The notes under the pieces are model-generated. The model made no database searches. It was not told where the DNA came from and saw only the letters and a list, made by a program, of their open reading frames with translations. The translations under genes and the position numbers were made by a program. From assembly GCF_001439815.1 (NCBI RefSeq), contig NZ_JYLM01000010.1, forward strand, positions 1-64,000: DNA of 64,000 bases, given 5' to 3'. The stretch comes from Pseudomonas orientalis. Its GTDB lineage: Bacteria; Pseudomonadota; Gammaproteobacteria; Pseudomonadales; Pseudomonadaceae. This document shows, in pieces, positions 39,668 to 48,689 of this stretch (positions are counted from its first letter, which is position 1; each line of letters begins with the position of its first letter).

Positions 39668-41106
39668 AACACGTCGCCTGGCTCACCTTGAGCCTCATCA
39701 GCCTGAGTGCCTGCACCGTCGGCCCGGATTTCCAACGGCCCCAAGGCCCGCAAGTCGCCCAATGGGGTGAGCCCCAGGGGCGTCAGGCAGCCAGTCGTGC
39801 CAGCAGCGACCCGTTGCAGGAGCGCTGGTGGGACGTGTTCCACGACGAACAGTTGTCAGCGCTGACACGCCGCGCCCTCAGCGATAACCTCGACCTGAAA
39901 CTGGCCGGCAGCCGTCTGCAACAGAGCCGCGCCGTGCGCCAGGTGACCACCGCCGAGCGTTACCCCGACGTCGATGCGGGCGGCGGTTACCAGCGCAAGC
40001 GCAACAGTGGCAAAGGCTTGAACGATCCTTCCGGCGAGAACGGCCGCTCGGCCTTCAGCCAATGGGACATGGGCTTTTCCGCTGCCTGGGAGCTGGATTT
40101 CTGGGGTCGGGTCAAGCGTGAGACCGAAGCCGCCGACGCCACCCTGGAGGTCGCCGAAAACGACCGCCGCGCCGTGTTGCTGTCGGTGCTGGCCGAGACC
40201 GCGCAGGACTACATCCAACTGCGCGGCGTACAGAACACCCGCGCCGTCACCGAGCAAAACCTCGATGTCGCCCGCCACAGCCTGAAGCTCTCGCAACTGC
40301 GCCTGGCCGACGGCGTGGCGACCGACCTCGACGTGGCCGAAGCCGCCGCCCAGGTCGCCGCCATCGAAGCGCGCCTGCCGGATTTGCAGCAGCGCCAGGA
40401 CCAGTTGATCAACGCCCTGAGCCTGCTGATGGGCGAGCCGCCGCAAGCCCTGCACGCGCAGCTGTCCAAGGACGCCGCCGTGCCGCAGACCCGGCGCCAG
40501 GTCGCCATCGGCCTGCCGTCGGAACTGGCCGAGCGCCGCCCGGACATCCGCCAGGCCGAAGCTCGTTTGCACGCCGCCACCGCTAGCATCGGCGTGGCCA
40601 AGGGTGATTTCTACCCGCGCATCACCCTGTCCGGCAGCCTTGGCTCGCAAGCCATGCAGCTCTCGGACTTCGGCTCCTGGGGCTCGCGCGCCTTCGCCTT
40701 CGGCCCGCAATTGAGCCTGCCGCTGTTCAACGGCGGGCGCCTGCAAGGCAGGGTGGATTTGCGTGAAGCCCAGCAACAGGAAGCGGCGATTTCCTACCAG
40801 CAAACCGTGCTGCGCGCCTGGCACGAGATCGACGACCAACTGACCCGCTACAACGCCAGCCAACTGCGCCGCGACAGCCTGGCCGAAGCCGTGCGCCAGA
40901 ACCAGATCGCACTCACCACCGCGCAACACCAGTACGTCGAAGGCGTGGCGGATTTCGTCAATGTGCTCACCGTGCAAAGCGCGCTGCTGGCGACCCAGGA
41001 GCAGTGGGTGGAAAGCTCCACGGGCGTGTCGTTGGCCATGGTCGGCTTGTACAAGGCGTTGGGAGGAGGGTGGGAGTCGGTGTATCCGTTGCAAGCCGCT
41101 CACTGA
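39664..41106 (+). CDS. NodT-family outer-membrane efflux lipoprotein
   Basis: The 480-residue protein starts with a lipoprotein signal (lipobox LSAC, Cys17) followed by TVGPDF, the usual mature N-terminus of NodT/OprM factors. The two internally repeated OEP halves cover residues about 60-460. It provides the outer-membrane exit for the EmrAB-like pump and overlaps emrA by 4 bases. Confidence 0.92.
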   Translation: MKHVAWLTLSLISLSACTVGPDFQRPQGPQVAQWGEPQGRQAASRASSDPLQERWWDVFHDEQLSALTRRALSDNLDLKLAGSRLQQSRAVRQVTTAERYPDVDAGGGYQRKRNSGKGLNDPSGENGRSAFSQWDMGFSAAWELDFWGRVKRETEAADATLEVAENDRRAVLLSVLAETAQDYIQLRGVQNTRAVTEQNLDVARHSLKLSQLRLADGVATDLDVAEAAAQVAAIEARLPDLQQRQDQLINALSLLMGEPPQALHAQLSKDAAVPQTRRQVAIGLPSELAERRPDIRQAEARLHAATASIGVAKGDFYPRITLSGSLGSQAMQLSDFGSWGSRAFAFGPQLSLPLFNGGRLQGRVDLREAQQQEAAISYQQTVLRAWHEIDDQLTRYNASQLRRDSLAEAVRQNQIALTTAQHQYVEGVADFVNVLTVQSALLATQEQWVESSTGVSLAMVGLYKALGGGWESVYPLQAAH

Positions 41107-41132
41107 TGACTGTGGGAAGCCGAGCGTGCCTT

Positions 41133-41534
41133 TTACGTGACGTCGTCTTCAGTTGCGCACCCGTCAAGGGTGCGCGCTGTTGCCGCCAGGTGGGCATCGG
41201 GTTCTCCTTCAGTGCGAATTCGCCCAGGCTCACGGGCGAGGCTCATGGTAATCCCAACCTGGTCAAGTTCCGGCGATGCAATGCTCGCCATACCTTCCTC
41301 CAGGTCCATCGCGCTAAGCACATTCATCAGCACACCGAGGGATACGCCTGCCTCGCCCTGTCTCAGCCGTTGATAGGTTTGCCTTGTGATGCCCGCGCGG
41401 CTGCAGATGGTGGAGATTTTCAACCGACGACGAATGCGGGCTATTTCGATGCCGTTCCCGATACCTCTTATCAGTTCAGCGCTTCTCTCTGAAATATACC
41501 CTTTGTGGGGATAGGGCTTCGCTGTTTCTTGCAT
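41133..41534 (-). CDS. XRE-family helix-turn-helix protein (orphan, HipB-like)
   Basis: The 133-residue protein has an XRE helix-turn-helix at about residues 25-80 (IEIARIRRRLKISTICSRAG followed by ITRQTYQRLRQGEAGVSL). The variant with C-terminal SMDLEEG-like extension resembles antitoxins of HipB type. No toxin-like gene lies on either side: downstream is the convergent efflux gene, upstream only a REPIN. It may be a lone regulator or a remnant of a pair. A palindrome overlaps its start codon, suggesting autoregulation. Confidence 0.8.
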   Translation of the reverse strand: MQETAKPYPHKGYISERSAELIRGIGNGIEIARIRRRLKISTICSRAGITRQTYQRLRQGEAGVSLGVLMNVLSAMDLEEGMASIASPELDQVGITMSLAREPGRIRTEGEPDAHLAATARTLDGCATEDDVT

Positions 41535-41575
41535 GATATATCACCCGTTAAAGCAGTAAAGGTAACTTATATCAT
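41534..41575 (-). promoter_or_regulatory. Palindrome over the XRE start codon plus second half-site
   Basis: TGATATATCA (41534-41543) is a perfect 10-bp palindrome covering the start codon region, and TTATATCA recurs at 41567-41574 further upstream of the gene. Such repeated operators are typical of self-repressing XRE regulators. Confidence 0.45.
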
Positions 41576-41628
41576 CCAAGTATCTGAGGCCACCTGCAAA
41601 AAACCGACTCAATGCCCTAATGGCTTTT

Positions 41629-41728
41629 TGTAGGAGCGAGCTTGCTCGCGAAAAACTCACAGGCGCCGCGTTCAATCAGGAAACACGCGTTATCGTTGAC
41701 GTTTTTCGCGAGCAAGCTCGCTCCTACA
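41629..41728. repeat. REPIN copy 3
   Basis: This 100-bp type-1 element has its spacer in the same orientation as copies 1 and 5. It lies between the XRE gene and the DUF3142-like gene. Confidence 0.92.
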
Positions 41729-41774
41729 GAGGACATTTGGCTCGATGCCCGTTTTTTTTCCATGGTTGGAAGAT

Positions 41775-42479
41775 TCAAAGGTTCTGCAAAAACACCACAT
41801 ACCCCCGAAACCACTCATTGCCCCGCAGATACCCCGGCTCTTGCCACTCCCCGCCCTGAATCAAACCAATCTTGAACGGCACGCCGAGCCGATTCATCCG
41901 CGGCAAATATGCCGCGTAATCCGGGATGCTTTGACGTCCTTGATAGGTCTGCACCACCACCTCATCCACCACGCCCTTGAGCTGGGCGATGGCGGCCGGG
42001 TCGGCGTTGCTGCTCCAGTCCATCAGGCCGGTGATGCTCAGCCGCAGGTCGGCCGGCAGACGCTGGCGCAGGTCGCGCAGGAAGGCGGCGTATTCGTGCA
42101 GGTACTGGGTGCGGGCGTCGAAGTCGATCTGGATGCCAATTACCGGATTGCCCGCGTCACGCCAGCGTTGCACCTGACCGAGCAGTTGGGTGTAGACCTG
42201 CTCCGGCCATCGCAGAGTGTGGGCGCGGTAGACCACCCAGACTTCGCCTTGGGTAATGCGTGGCACGCTGATGCCCTGGGCGATCAGCTGCACGCCGCGC
42301 TGGGGCGCGCGGCGGGTGGAATTGATCTGGCCTTGCAGAATATACAGGGTTCTGGCCTGCTTGATCACCGGCTGGGGCGTGACACCGCTCCACAGCCAGA
42401 AGGCGTCATAGTCGCGGGCGTCGACGCCGCCGAAGGCCGGGCTTGCCAGCAGCAGCAAGCCCAGCCACAGGGTTTTCAC
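41775..42479 (-). CDS. DUF3142-like exported protein (possible TIM-barrel fold)
   Basis: This 234-residue protein of unknown function has a signal peptide (KTLWLGLLLLASPAFGG, cleaved after about residue 17). The segments YDAFWLWSGV, VIGIQIDFDARTQYL, LRLSITGLMDW and VDEVVVQTYQG look like beta-alpha units of a glycosidase-like barrel, as proposed for DUF3142. The D-F-D and D-W positions are possible active-site residues. I use the GTG start at 42479 because it overlaps the upstream TGA as GTGA; a longer frame begins at 42506. Its only obvious partner is the upstream 720-aa gene. Confidence 0.78.
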   Translation of the reverse strand: MKTLWLGLLLLASPAFGGVDARDYDAFWLWSGVTPQPVIKQARTLYILQGQINSTRRAPQRGVQLIAQGISVPRITQGEVWVVYRAHTLRWPEQVYTQLLGQVQRWRDAGNPVIGIQIDFDARTQYLHEYAAFLRDLRQRLPADLRLSITGLMDWSSNADPAAIAQLKGVVDEVVVQTYQGRQSIPDYAAYLPRMNRLGVPFKIGLIQGGEWQEPGYLRGNEWFRGYVVFLQNL

Positions 42480-44638
42480 CAGTAGTACTGCAGCGATTTG
42501 CCCCACTGGGTGTCGGCGTAACCGCTCTTGAGCTGGCGGAACCAGCCCTTGCGCACCGTCGGCGCCACGTCTTCACCCCCGCAACTGTTGTAGCCGGCCG
42601 GCGCGTAGCAATTGATGGCGCGAAACAGTGCGTAGGCCTTGTCGGTTTTCGGTGCCTTGGCGTTGGCGATCACCTGCTTGTAGCCGTCCAGACGCGAGAA
42701 GGTTTCACCTTTGAACTGCGAGGCGGTGCTGCCCAGGCTGCCGGCGGCGCGGGGTTGTTCCAGGGGCATGCCGTCCAGGCCGTTGCGCAGGATGAATTCA
42801 CCGAAGCAATTCAGTGCGTGCGGGTCTTTGGCGTCGTTCTGCAAGGTCGCGGCGGTTTGCGCGATGCTTGGGCAGGCGTAGCCGGATTCTGCTTTGTCGC
42901 CGTTCCACTGGAACAGCTTCAAGGTCTGGCCGCTGGTGTAGGTGTAGCCCAGGCTGGTGCCGAGCTTGTCTTCGGAGAACGAGGCTTGCTTGAGGTCGTC
43001 GGCGAAGGTCGCAAACTGGCTGTGCAGCAGGTCTTTGTAGAGCAGCACGAACTGTGCGGTCTGGCGTTCGGTCGGGTCGCTGGCATTGGCGATCTGCTGG
43101 CGCAGCAGCTCGGGGCCGGCGACGTTGCGCAGCAGGATGTAACGCACCTGTTTGGCGCTGATCGGCGAGTCGGTTGCGAACACTTTGACCAACTGGCCGC
43201 TGCGCTCGTAGTTCATCGCCAGGGCCAGCTCCAGTTGGTCGCGTTGCAGCGGTTGCTTGGCCAGGGGCAACAGTTGCAGCCACAGGGCTTGCGCACCTGC
43301 CCAGTCTTGTTTGGCTTCCAGGGCCAGGGCGCGCAGGGTCTGCTGGCTGAAGGCGAAATAGTCCAGGTTTGACGGCACGTCCGCCGGCAGATGCTTGAGG
43401 GCCGTATCGGGCTGATGCTCGACGTACAGGGCATACGCCGCTTGCAGGTAGTCGAACAACGCCGGCTCGTTGGCGAAGGTGCTCTTTTGCTTGTCGAGGT
43501 CTTCGCGGCTCAACAGGGGCGGGGTGTGGGCACGCATCGCCATCAGGTCGCTGACCACCTGCAGCATCGGGCTGTTCGCCGACTGGTTGCCGACCATCAA
43601 CAGCTTGAGGTCGGCCTCTTCCACCAGTTCGTCCACGCTGACATTGCGCTGTGCGTCGGTGGCCTCGGTGAACTGCCAGGTGAAGTCTTCGGCAAGCTTG
43701 GCATCGTCCTTCGCCAGCCAATGCACCCGGCGCAGCAGGCCACGGGCGGAGGCCACGTAATCGCCTTGTGGATACGTTTTCAGGTAACCGAGAAAGCCTT
43801 GTTCGGCGGCGTTCAACGCGGGCTTGTCCACCTGCTCGCGCTGCGGCATGCCGTATTCGTCGAACGCCTGGGCCTGGGCCTGGTTCAGCGCGGTACGCGC
43901 GCTCATGTACAGCGCGGTTTCCTTCAGCCAGGGTACATCGCTGGCCCGTGCGGCGGCGAAACCGCGCTCGGCATCACCGAAGCGGCCACTGTAGAAATCA
44001 GCGGCGGCCTGCAAATAAGTGCGAAACAGTTGGGCATTGGGCGAGGGCGTCAACGGTGCGTCCACCACCTGGCCGTCCCAGTCACAGGTTGTCAGCAACT
44101 GCAAACGTGCTTTGACCAACACGTCGCGCTCGGCCGGCGGCATATCGGCCTTGATCACCTGGCTGATAAACGCCGTGGCGCTGTCGTCATCGTTGCTGCG
44201 GCAGCGGCTGCCCTCACCATTGAGGAAGGCTTCGCCGGCGGTCTTGTATTCCTCACGCTTGATGCCCAGCGGTTGAAGCAGGGTGTCGAGTTCGGCGGTG
44301 CGCGAGTCGTCCGCCTGGTTATCGGGTTCATCGCTCGCGGCCGGGATCGGCACCAGGCGGTATACCGGAAACGGCACCGGGCCGAAGCCCTGGGCCAGGT
44401 CGTCTTCGCCCAAGGCATTAGGGGTCAGCGGCGCGGCTTTTTTATCGGCCAGCAACAGGCGCAGGTTGACCCGGCTATCGTTGCCAGGGCTGAGAAAAGG
44501 CTGGTTGCTGCAGGGTTCAAGACTGTCACGCGACACCCGCCAGTCGGGGTAGCACGAGTCGTCGGAACTGGCCTGGGCCGCCAGGGGAATACCGGCCAGC
44601 AGGGCCAGAGCCAGAGGTGACAGCAAACCGATGCGCAT
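42476..44638 (-). CDS. Exported helical-repeat protein of unknown function
   Basis: The 720-residue protein has a clear signal peptide (LALALLAGIPLAAQA, cleaved near residue 23) and is otherwise predicted to be soluble and helical, with TPR-like segments such as YSGRFGDAERGFAAARASDV and LNAAEQGFLGYLKTYPQGDY. A few cysteines (SDDSCYPDW, SRCRS, TTCDW, CYAPAGYNSCGG) could form periplasmic disulfides. I do not recognise the family. It is translationally coupled to the DUF3142-like gene, so the two likely act together in the periplasm or outer envelope. Confidence 0.8.
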   Translation of the reverse strand: MRIGLLSPLALALLAGIPLAAQASSDDSCYPDWRVSRDSLEPCSNQPFLSPGNDSRVNLRLLLADKKAAPLTPNALGEDDLAQGFGPVPFPVYRLVPIPAASDEPDNQADDSRTAELDTLLQPLGIKREEYKTAGEAFLNGEGSRCRSNDDDSATAFISQVIKADMPPAERDVLVKARLQLLTTCDWDGQVVDAPLTPSPNAQLFRTYLQAAADFYSGRFGDAERGFAAARASDVPWLKETALYMSARTALNQAQAQAFDEYGMPQREQVDKPALNAAEQGFLGYLKTYPQGDYVASARGLLRRVHWLAKDDAKLAEDFTWQFTEATDAQRNVSVDELVEEADLKLLMVGNQSANSPMLQVVSDLMAMRAHTPPLLSREDLDKQKSTFANEPALFDYLQAAYALYVEHQPDTALKHLPADVPSNLDYFAFSQQTLRALALEAKQDWAGAQALWLQLLPLAKQPLQRDQLELALAMNYERSGQLVKVFATDSPISAKQVRYILLRNVAGPELLRQQIANASDPTERQTAQFVLLYKDLLHSQFATFADDLKQASFSEDKLGTSLGYTYTSGQTLKLFQWNGDKAESGYACPSIAQTAATLQNDAKDPHALNCFGEFILRNGLDGMPLEQPRAAGSLGSTASQFKGETFSRLDGYKQVIANAKAPKTDKAYALFRAINCYAPAGYNSCGGEDVAPTVRKGWFRQLKSGYADTQWGKSLQYYW

Positions 44639-44829
44639 AACGTTTCCTTGATCCTGAGTCCGTGGAGGAGGGCAATCATAGCCTGATCCTACGAGTGCTT
44701 CGGTGAAGGCCTACGCAAATTGTTGATTTGTCCGATTCCAGCAACGGCCCCAGGGCTTTTGCCCTACAGTGGCGGTGTTTGCATATGCGCAGTATTTGTC
44801 CCGTAGTGGGCAGTCGTAACGGAGTCGAT

Positions 44830-46410
44830 ATGCGTCGGTCTGTGGTAGAGCAAAATGAAAAAGTCCGGGCCTTGCCTGCGTTCAATCGCCTGACCCGGGA
44901 CGGTGCCGGATGGCTCAGCCGTCTCTGGTGGGTGCCGATCCTGGCGCTGGCCATGGCCCTGCGGTTCTACCACATGACGTCGGCGGCGATCTGGGGTGAC
45001 GAGGGCTCGAGCCTCTTGCTCAGCGAATATGCGGTGGCCGACCTGTGGTTTCACGCCGCCCACGATGTGCATCCGCCGCTGTATTTTCTGCTGCTGCGCG
45101 GCTGGATCGAAGTGTTTGGCGACAGCATCTGGTCGATCAGAAGCATGAGTGCCATCCCCGGTGCCGTCGTGGTGGGCCTGGGGGTCTGGCTGACGCGTCA
45201 ATTGTCCAGCCGTCGCGCCGCGCTGCTGGCGGGTATCCTGCTGGCGCTGCTGCCGACGGCGGTGCGCTACAGCCAGGAAGTGCGCATGTATTCGCTGCTC
45301 GGCGTATGGCTGTTGGGGGCGACGCTGGCGCTGGTGTACTGGATGAGGCAGCCCGAGCGCACGCGTTACCTGGCCGCTTACGTGCTGCTGATGAGTGCCG
45401 GTTTCTATACCCATTACTTCACCGCGCTGTGCGTGCTGGTGCACTGGGCATACCTGGGGCTGCAGCCGCCCGGCCAGCGTTTGCTCACGCGCCCGGCATG
45501 GTGGGCGGCCAACGCCACGATTGTGGTGTTGTACCTGCCCTGGCTGCCGAACCTTCTGGACCTGGTGCAGCACGTCGAACAGCTCAAGGTAGGCGGGGAC
45601 ATTGGTTGGGAAGAGCCGGTCAACCTGCTGTCCCTGCCCTCGATGATCTGGCAGTTCGTGTTGCAGGATGAAGGCGTTGATTTCTGGGCGCCGCTGTTCT
45701 GGATTTTTCCGCTGTTGTTGGTCGCGGTGGTCCTGGTGACGGCATGGCGCAACCCCGGGGCTCATTTGCCTGCATTGTTTTTCCTGCTGCCGTTGCTGTT
45801 GGTGTACGGCGTGTCGTTTATCTCGCCGGTCTTTATCGAGCGCTACCTCACGGTGTATGCCCTGGGTCTGCCAATCACCCTTGCGCTTGCCATCGACCGC
45901 TTGCCGTCACGCCTGTCATGGCTGGGCGCAGCGCTGTTGGTGCTGTTTATTGGCATGGAACTGCTGGGCCTGAAGAACAACTTCGAGGTGGATGAGCAGG
46001 ATCAATTCAACGTGCCGGTGGAGTTCGTCAATCGCAATTACCAGGAGGACGACCGCATCGTCCTCAGCGACATGATGTGGTATCTGAGCTACGTGTATTA
46101 CGATCAGACCGATGCGCAGTTGCAGCTTTACACCCCGCCCAAACCTGACGGCACCTCGACCCGCCCGAATGCCTACGGCTTCGGCACGCTGGTGGATCAG
46201 GACGGCGGACGCATCTATCTGGATCGCCTGTCAGCACTGCCTGTCCAAACGCGGCGGGTATGGTTGATCAGCAGCAACGAAGCGCCGGACGAATTCGCGC
46301 CACTGCCCAACGGCTGGCGCGAACTCAGTCGCCAGGACGGCGGTGGCGCGAGGGCGCGGTTGTTCGTGTTATGCAACGTACCGGCGCCGCAGCCTGAAGG
46401 CTGTCGCTAG
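44830..46410 (+). CDS. GT39-type (PMT/ArnT-like) membrane glycosyltransferase
   Basis: The 526-residue multi-spanning protein has about 9-11 predicted membrane helices in its first 380 residues and a periplasmic C-terminal domain. The first periplasmic loop carries the acidic motif WGDEGSS and HDVHPPLYFLLL, the hallmarks of dolichol/undecaprenyl-phosphate-sugar-dependent transferases of the GT39/ArnT type. It should move a lipid-linked sugar to an envelope acceptor. The start at 44830 (MRRSVVEQ) has cggag at good spacing; the frame extends to 44728. It stands alone, so the acceptor is unknown. Confidence 0.85.
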   Translation: MRRSVVEQNEKVRALPAFNRLTRDGAGWLSRLWWVPILALAMALRFYHMTSAAIWGDEGSSLLLSEYAVADLWFHAAHDVHPPLYFLLLRGWIEVFGDSIWSIRSMSAIPGAVVVGLGVWLTRQLSSRRAALLAGILLALLPTAVRYSQEVRMYSLLGVWLLGATLALVYWMRQPERTRYLAAYVLLMSAGFYTHYFTALCVLVHWAYLGLQPPGQRLLTRPAWWAANATIVVLYLPWLPNLLDLVQHVEQLKVGGDIGWEEPVNLLSLPSMIWQFVLQDEGVDFWAPLFWIFPLLLVAVVLVTAWRNPGAHLPALFFLLPLLLVYGVSFISPVFIERYLTVYALGLPITLALAIDRLPSRLSWLGAALLVLFIGMELLGLKNNFEVDEQDQFNVPVEFVNRNYQEDDRIVLSDMMWYLSYVYYDQTDAQLQLYTPPKPDGTSTRPNAYGFGTLVDQDGGRIYLDRLSALPVQTRRVWLISSNEAPDEFAPLPNGWRELSRQDGGGARARLFVLCNVPAPQPEGCR

Positions 46411-46506
46411 ACGCTCCTGAAAGGGCTCGCTCTTGAACAGGCTTGTGAGGAACATTCCATGGAGTCGCCCTGGGCAGCGAGTTGAATCTGAAGTCGCAGG
46501 GTGGGC

Positions 46507-46573
46507 GAGCGGTGTAAAAAAATATCCAAAGAAATGCAGGGATGTAAAAAAAAATGGTGAGCGGTAAAAAAAA
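46507..46573. other. Three A-tracts in helical phase upstream of fic
   Basis: T-A(7 to 9) tracts begin at 46515, 46545 and 46565, 30 and 20 bases apart, close to whole helical turns. The first and third are preceded by GAGCGG. Such phasing would bend the DNA in the 208-base gap before fic. Confidence 0.5.
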
Positions 46574-46618
46574 CTGGGCTTTAATCGCTCAAGTGAATTT
46601 TTTCTGGAAGGGCTCGCC

Positions 46619-48091
46619 ATGCCGACAGTCGGATACGCTCATCTGTGTGAGGCGCTGGATCTAAAGGTGATCGCACCGCTGCGGGCTGCGATGATCAAGC
46701 CGGTGACCAGGATTTCTCTGATCGGTGGCTGCCTGGCGGTGCCCCATTCGGTGGCGCCTGCCCAGCATGCGCTGTTTGAGCACGTACTGTTTGCACTTAA
46801 GCATGAAGGGGTGAATCTGGCGATACTTGCCCAAGTGTTCGAACAGCTCGGCCCAGAGCCGTTCCTAGAGGCGCTGGCCGACTCGCCCAACGGTGCGTTT
46901 ATCCGAAAAGCCTGTTTTCTTTGGGAAGGCTTTACCGGGAAAATGCTTGATCACGCCCTTCCTGTTCGTGGGCGCGTCGTTCCCTTGTTCGATCCCCAGC
47001 GCTATGTGACTGGCCCCAGTATTCGCAACAGTCGTTGGCGAGTGGATTTCAATGGTTTGGGCTCTTTGCATTATTGCGCCACCGTAGAGCGAACGCCTGA
47101 GCTGGAAGCGTTGTTGGCGCTTGATGTATTGGCTCGCGCCAAATCCTTCATGGCCACCCTCCCACCCGAAATGATGGACCGCGCCATCCAGTGGGCGTAC
47201 CTGCACGAAACCCGCGATTCATTTGCCATCGAAAAAGAACAACCCAGCGAAGAAAAATCCCGTCGCTTCGTTCAACTCCTGCGCCAGGCCCACGAAGGCC
47301 GTTTGCTCACCGAGGACTACTTGGTCGAGCTGCAAAACAGCACCGTCTCCAACCCCTTCGACAAAGCCGTCGCGTTTCGCCACGAACAGAACCATCTGCA
47401 CAACGGGCTGCGCGGCGCAGCCGGTGTGAGCTACGTACCGCCCGCCCCCGCGCTTTGCCAGGAATTGATGGAGGAGCTGATGGCCTTCGCCAACCAGCCC
47501 GTGCGAGACGTCGATCCTTTGGTTGCGGCGGCGGTCACCGCTTTCGGCTTCGTCTTCCTGCACCCGTTCATGGACGGTAATGGGCGCCTGTCTCGCTTCC
47601 TGATTCACCAGACGCTTTGCCACTACGGTGCATTGGAAAACGGCTTGTTGTTACCGGTCTCCGTCGCCATGAAGCACGAAGAGCAAGCCTACCTGGAGGC
47701 GCTGAAAACCTTTTCCCAGCCAACCCGTGAATTCTGGAACGTCACCTGGCTGGATGCGGAGCATATGGCCTTTGACTTCATCGGCCATCCCTCGATCTAC
47801 CGCTACTGGGATGCGACCCGCTGCGTCGAATTCACCCTGCAAATGGCCCGCCGTGCCCTGGAAGTGGAACTGCGCGAAGAAACCGAATTCCTCGACCGCT
47901 ACGACCGTGTGATCAAGGCGGTGAACCAACGCTACGACGTACGTGGGAGTGATTTGTCGAAGCTGGTAATGATGTGCCTGGATAACGGGGGGAAGGTCTC
48001 GAAGCACCGGCGTAAGCAGTTTCAGTACAGCGTGGCGGAAGAGGTGTTCGGGTTTATTGAAGAGGAGACCATGAGGTTGATTGGCGAGTAA
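46619..48091 (+). CDS. fic: Fic-domain protein (probable AMP-transferase)
   Basis: This 490-residue Fic protein probably transfers AMP (or a related group) to a target hydroxyl. The core motif HPFMDGNGRLSR is complete at 315-326 with the catalytic His315. An N-terminal helix carries S201-FAI-E205-K206, close to the self-inhibitory [S/T]xxxE[G/N] motif, so it belongs to class II, but the last position is Lys rather than Gly or Asn. A C-terminal winged-helix-like region (about 420-490) follows. The start has a ggaaggg ribosome site. No antitoxin gene is beside it. Confidence 0.9.
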   Translation: MPTVGYAHLCEALDLKVIAPLRAAMIKPVTRISLIGGCLAVPHSVAPAQHALFEHVLFALKHEGVNLAILAQVFEQLGPEPFLEALADSPNGAFIRKACFLWEGFTGKMLDHALPVRGRVVPLFDPQRYVTGPSIRNSRWRVDFNGLGSLHYCATVERTPELEALLALDVLARAKSFMATLPPEMMDRAIQWAYLHETRDSFAIEKEQPSEEKSRRFVQLLRQAHEGRLLTEDYLVELQNSTVSNPFDKAVAFRHEQNHLHNGLRGAAGVSYVPPAPALCQELMEELMAFANQPVRDVDPLVAAAVTAFGFVFLHPFMDGNGRLSRFLIHQTLCHYGALENGLLLPVSVAMKHEEQAYLEALKTFSQPTREFWNVTWLDAEHMAFDFIGHPSIYRYWDATRCVEFTLQMARRALEVELREETEFLDRYDRVIKAVNQRYDVRGSDLSKLVMMCLDNGGKVSKHRRKQFQYSVAEEVFGFIEEETMRLIGE

Positions 48092-48178
48092 AAGGGCGAT
48101 TGCTCACAGATCTAAATGTGGGAGGAGGCCGTGGTGTGCCGCTGAATCGCTCCATCCATCGAGAAACTGTTTCAAAAC

Positions 48179-48226
48179 TTGACGACGACTCGTCCCTCCA
48201 TCATATTAATAGTTAGCAAACTAACT
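48179..48226 (+). promoter_or_regulatory. Promoter and operator of the marR efflux operon
   Basis: TTGACG (48179-48184) and CATATT (48202-48207) are spaced 17 bases apart as sigma-70 -35 and -10 boxes. The inverted repeat AGTTAG-CAAA-CTAACT (48211-48226) begins three bases after the -10, over the likely transcription start, a typical site for a self-repressing MarR protein. The marR ATG follows 16 bases later. Confidence 0.65.
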
Positions 48227-48242
48227 GTATGCAAGCTATCCA

Positions 48243-48689
48243 ATGCCTCAGTCCCTCGAACAACTCCAGATGAACCTCAGCAGCAGCATGGTGGTGGGCG
48301 CCCGTAACTGGCGCAAGATCTGCCAGACCACGCTGGTGAGCTATGGCATCTCCGAAGCCTGCGCCGTGCCGTTACTGATGATCGGTCGCTTGGGCGACGG
48401 TGTGCATCAAGTCAAAGTAGCCCAGGCTTCCGGTATGGAAAGCCCATCACTGGTGCGCCTGCTCGACCGGCTGTGCGGTGACGGTTACGTCTGCCGCACC
48501 GAAGACATCCACGACCGCCGTGCCAAGGCCCTTAGCCTCACCGAGCGTGGCCGTGAGCTGGTGCAGGCGGTGGAGGCGCAACTGGTGCGCCTGCGTAACG
48601 AAGTCCTGGCGGATATTGCCACGCCGGATCTGGAAGCCGCGCTGCGGGTGCTGCGGGCCTTCGAAGCGGCCGAGGCTGTGTCGCCTTGA
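48243..48689 (+). CDS. MarR-family repressor of the downstream efflux operon
   Basis: The 148-residue MarR protein has a winged helix (about 40-115) with the recognition region QASGMESPSLVRLLDRL and the wing DIHDRRAKALSLTERGREL. It is the first gene of a five-gene overlapping run, so it most likely represses its own operon and lets go when an aromatic or phenolic ligand binds; the ligand is inferred from AaeAB-type neighbours. Confidence 0.9.
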   Translation: MPQSLEQLQMNLSSSMVVGARNWRKICQTTLVSYGISEACAVPLLMIGRLGDGVHQVKVAQASGMESPSLVRLLDRLCGDGYVCRTEDIHDRRAKALSLTERGRELVQAVEAQLVRLRNEVLADIATPDLEAALRVLRAFEAAEAVSP

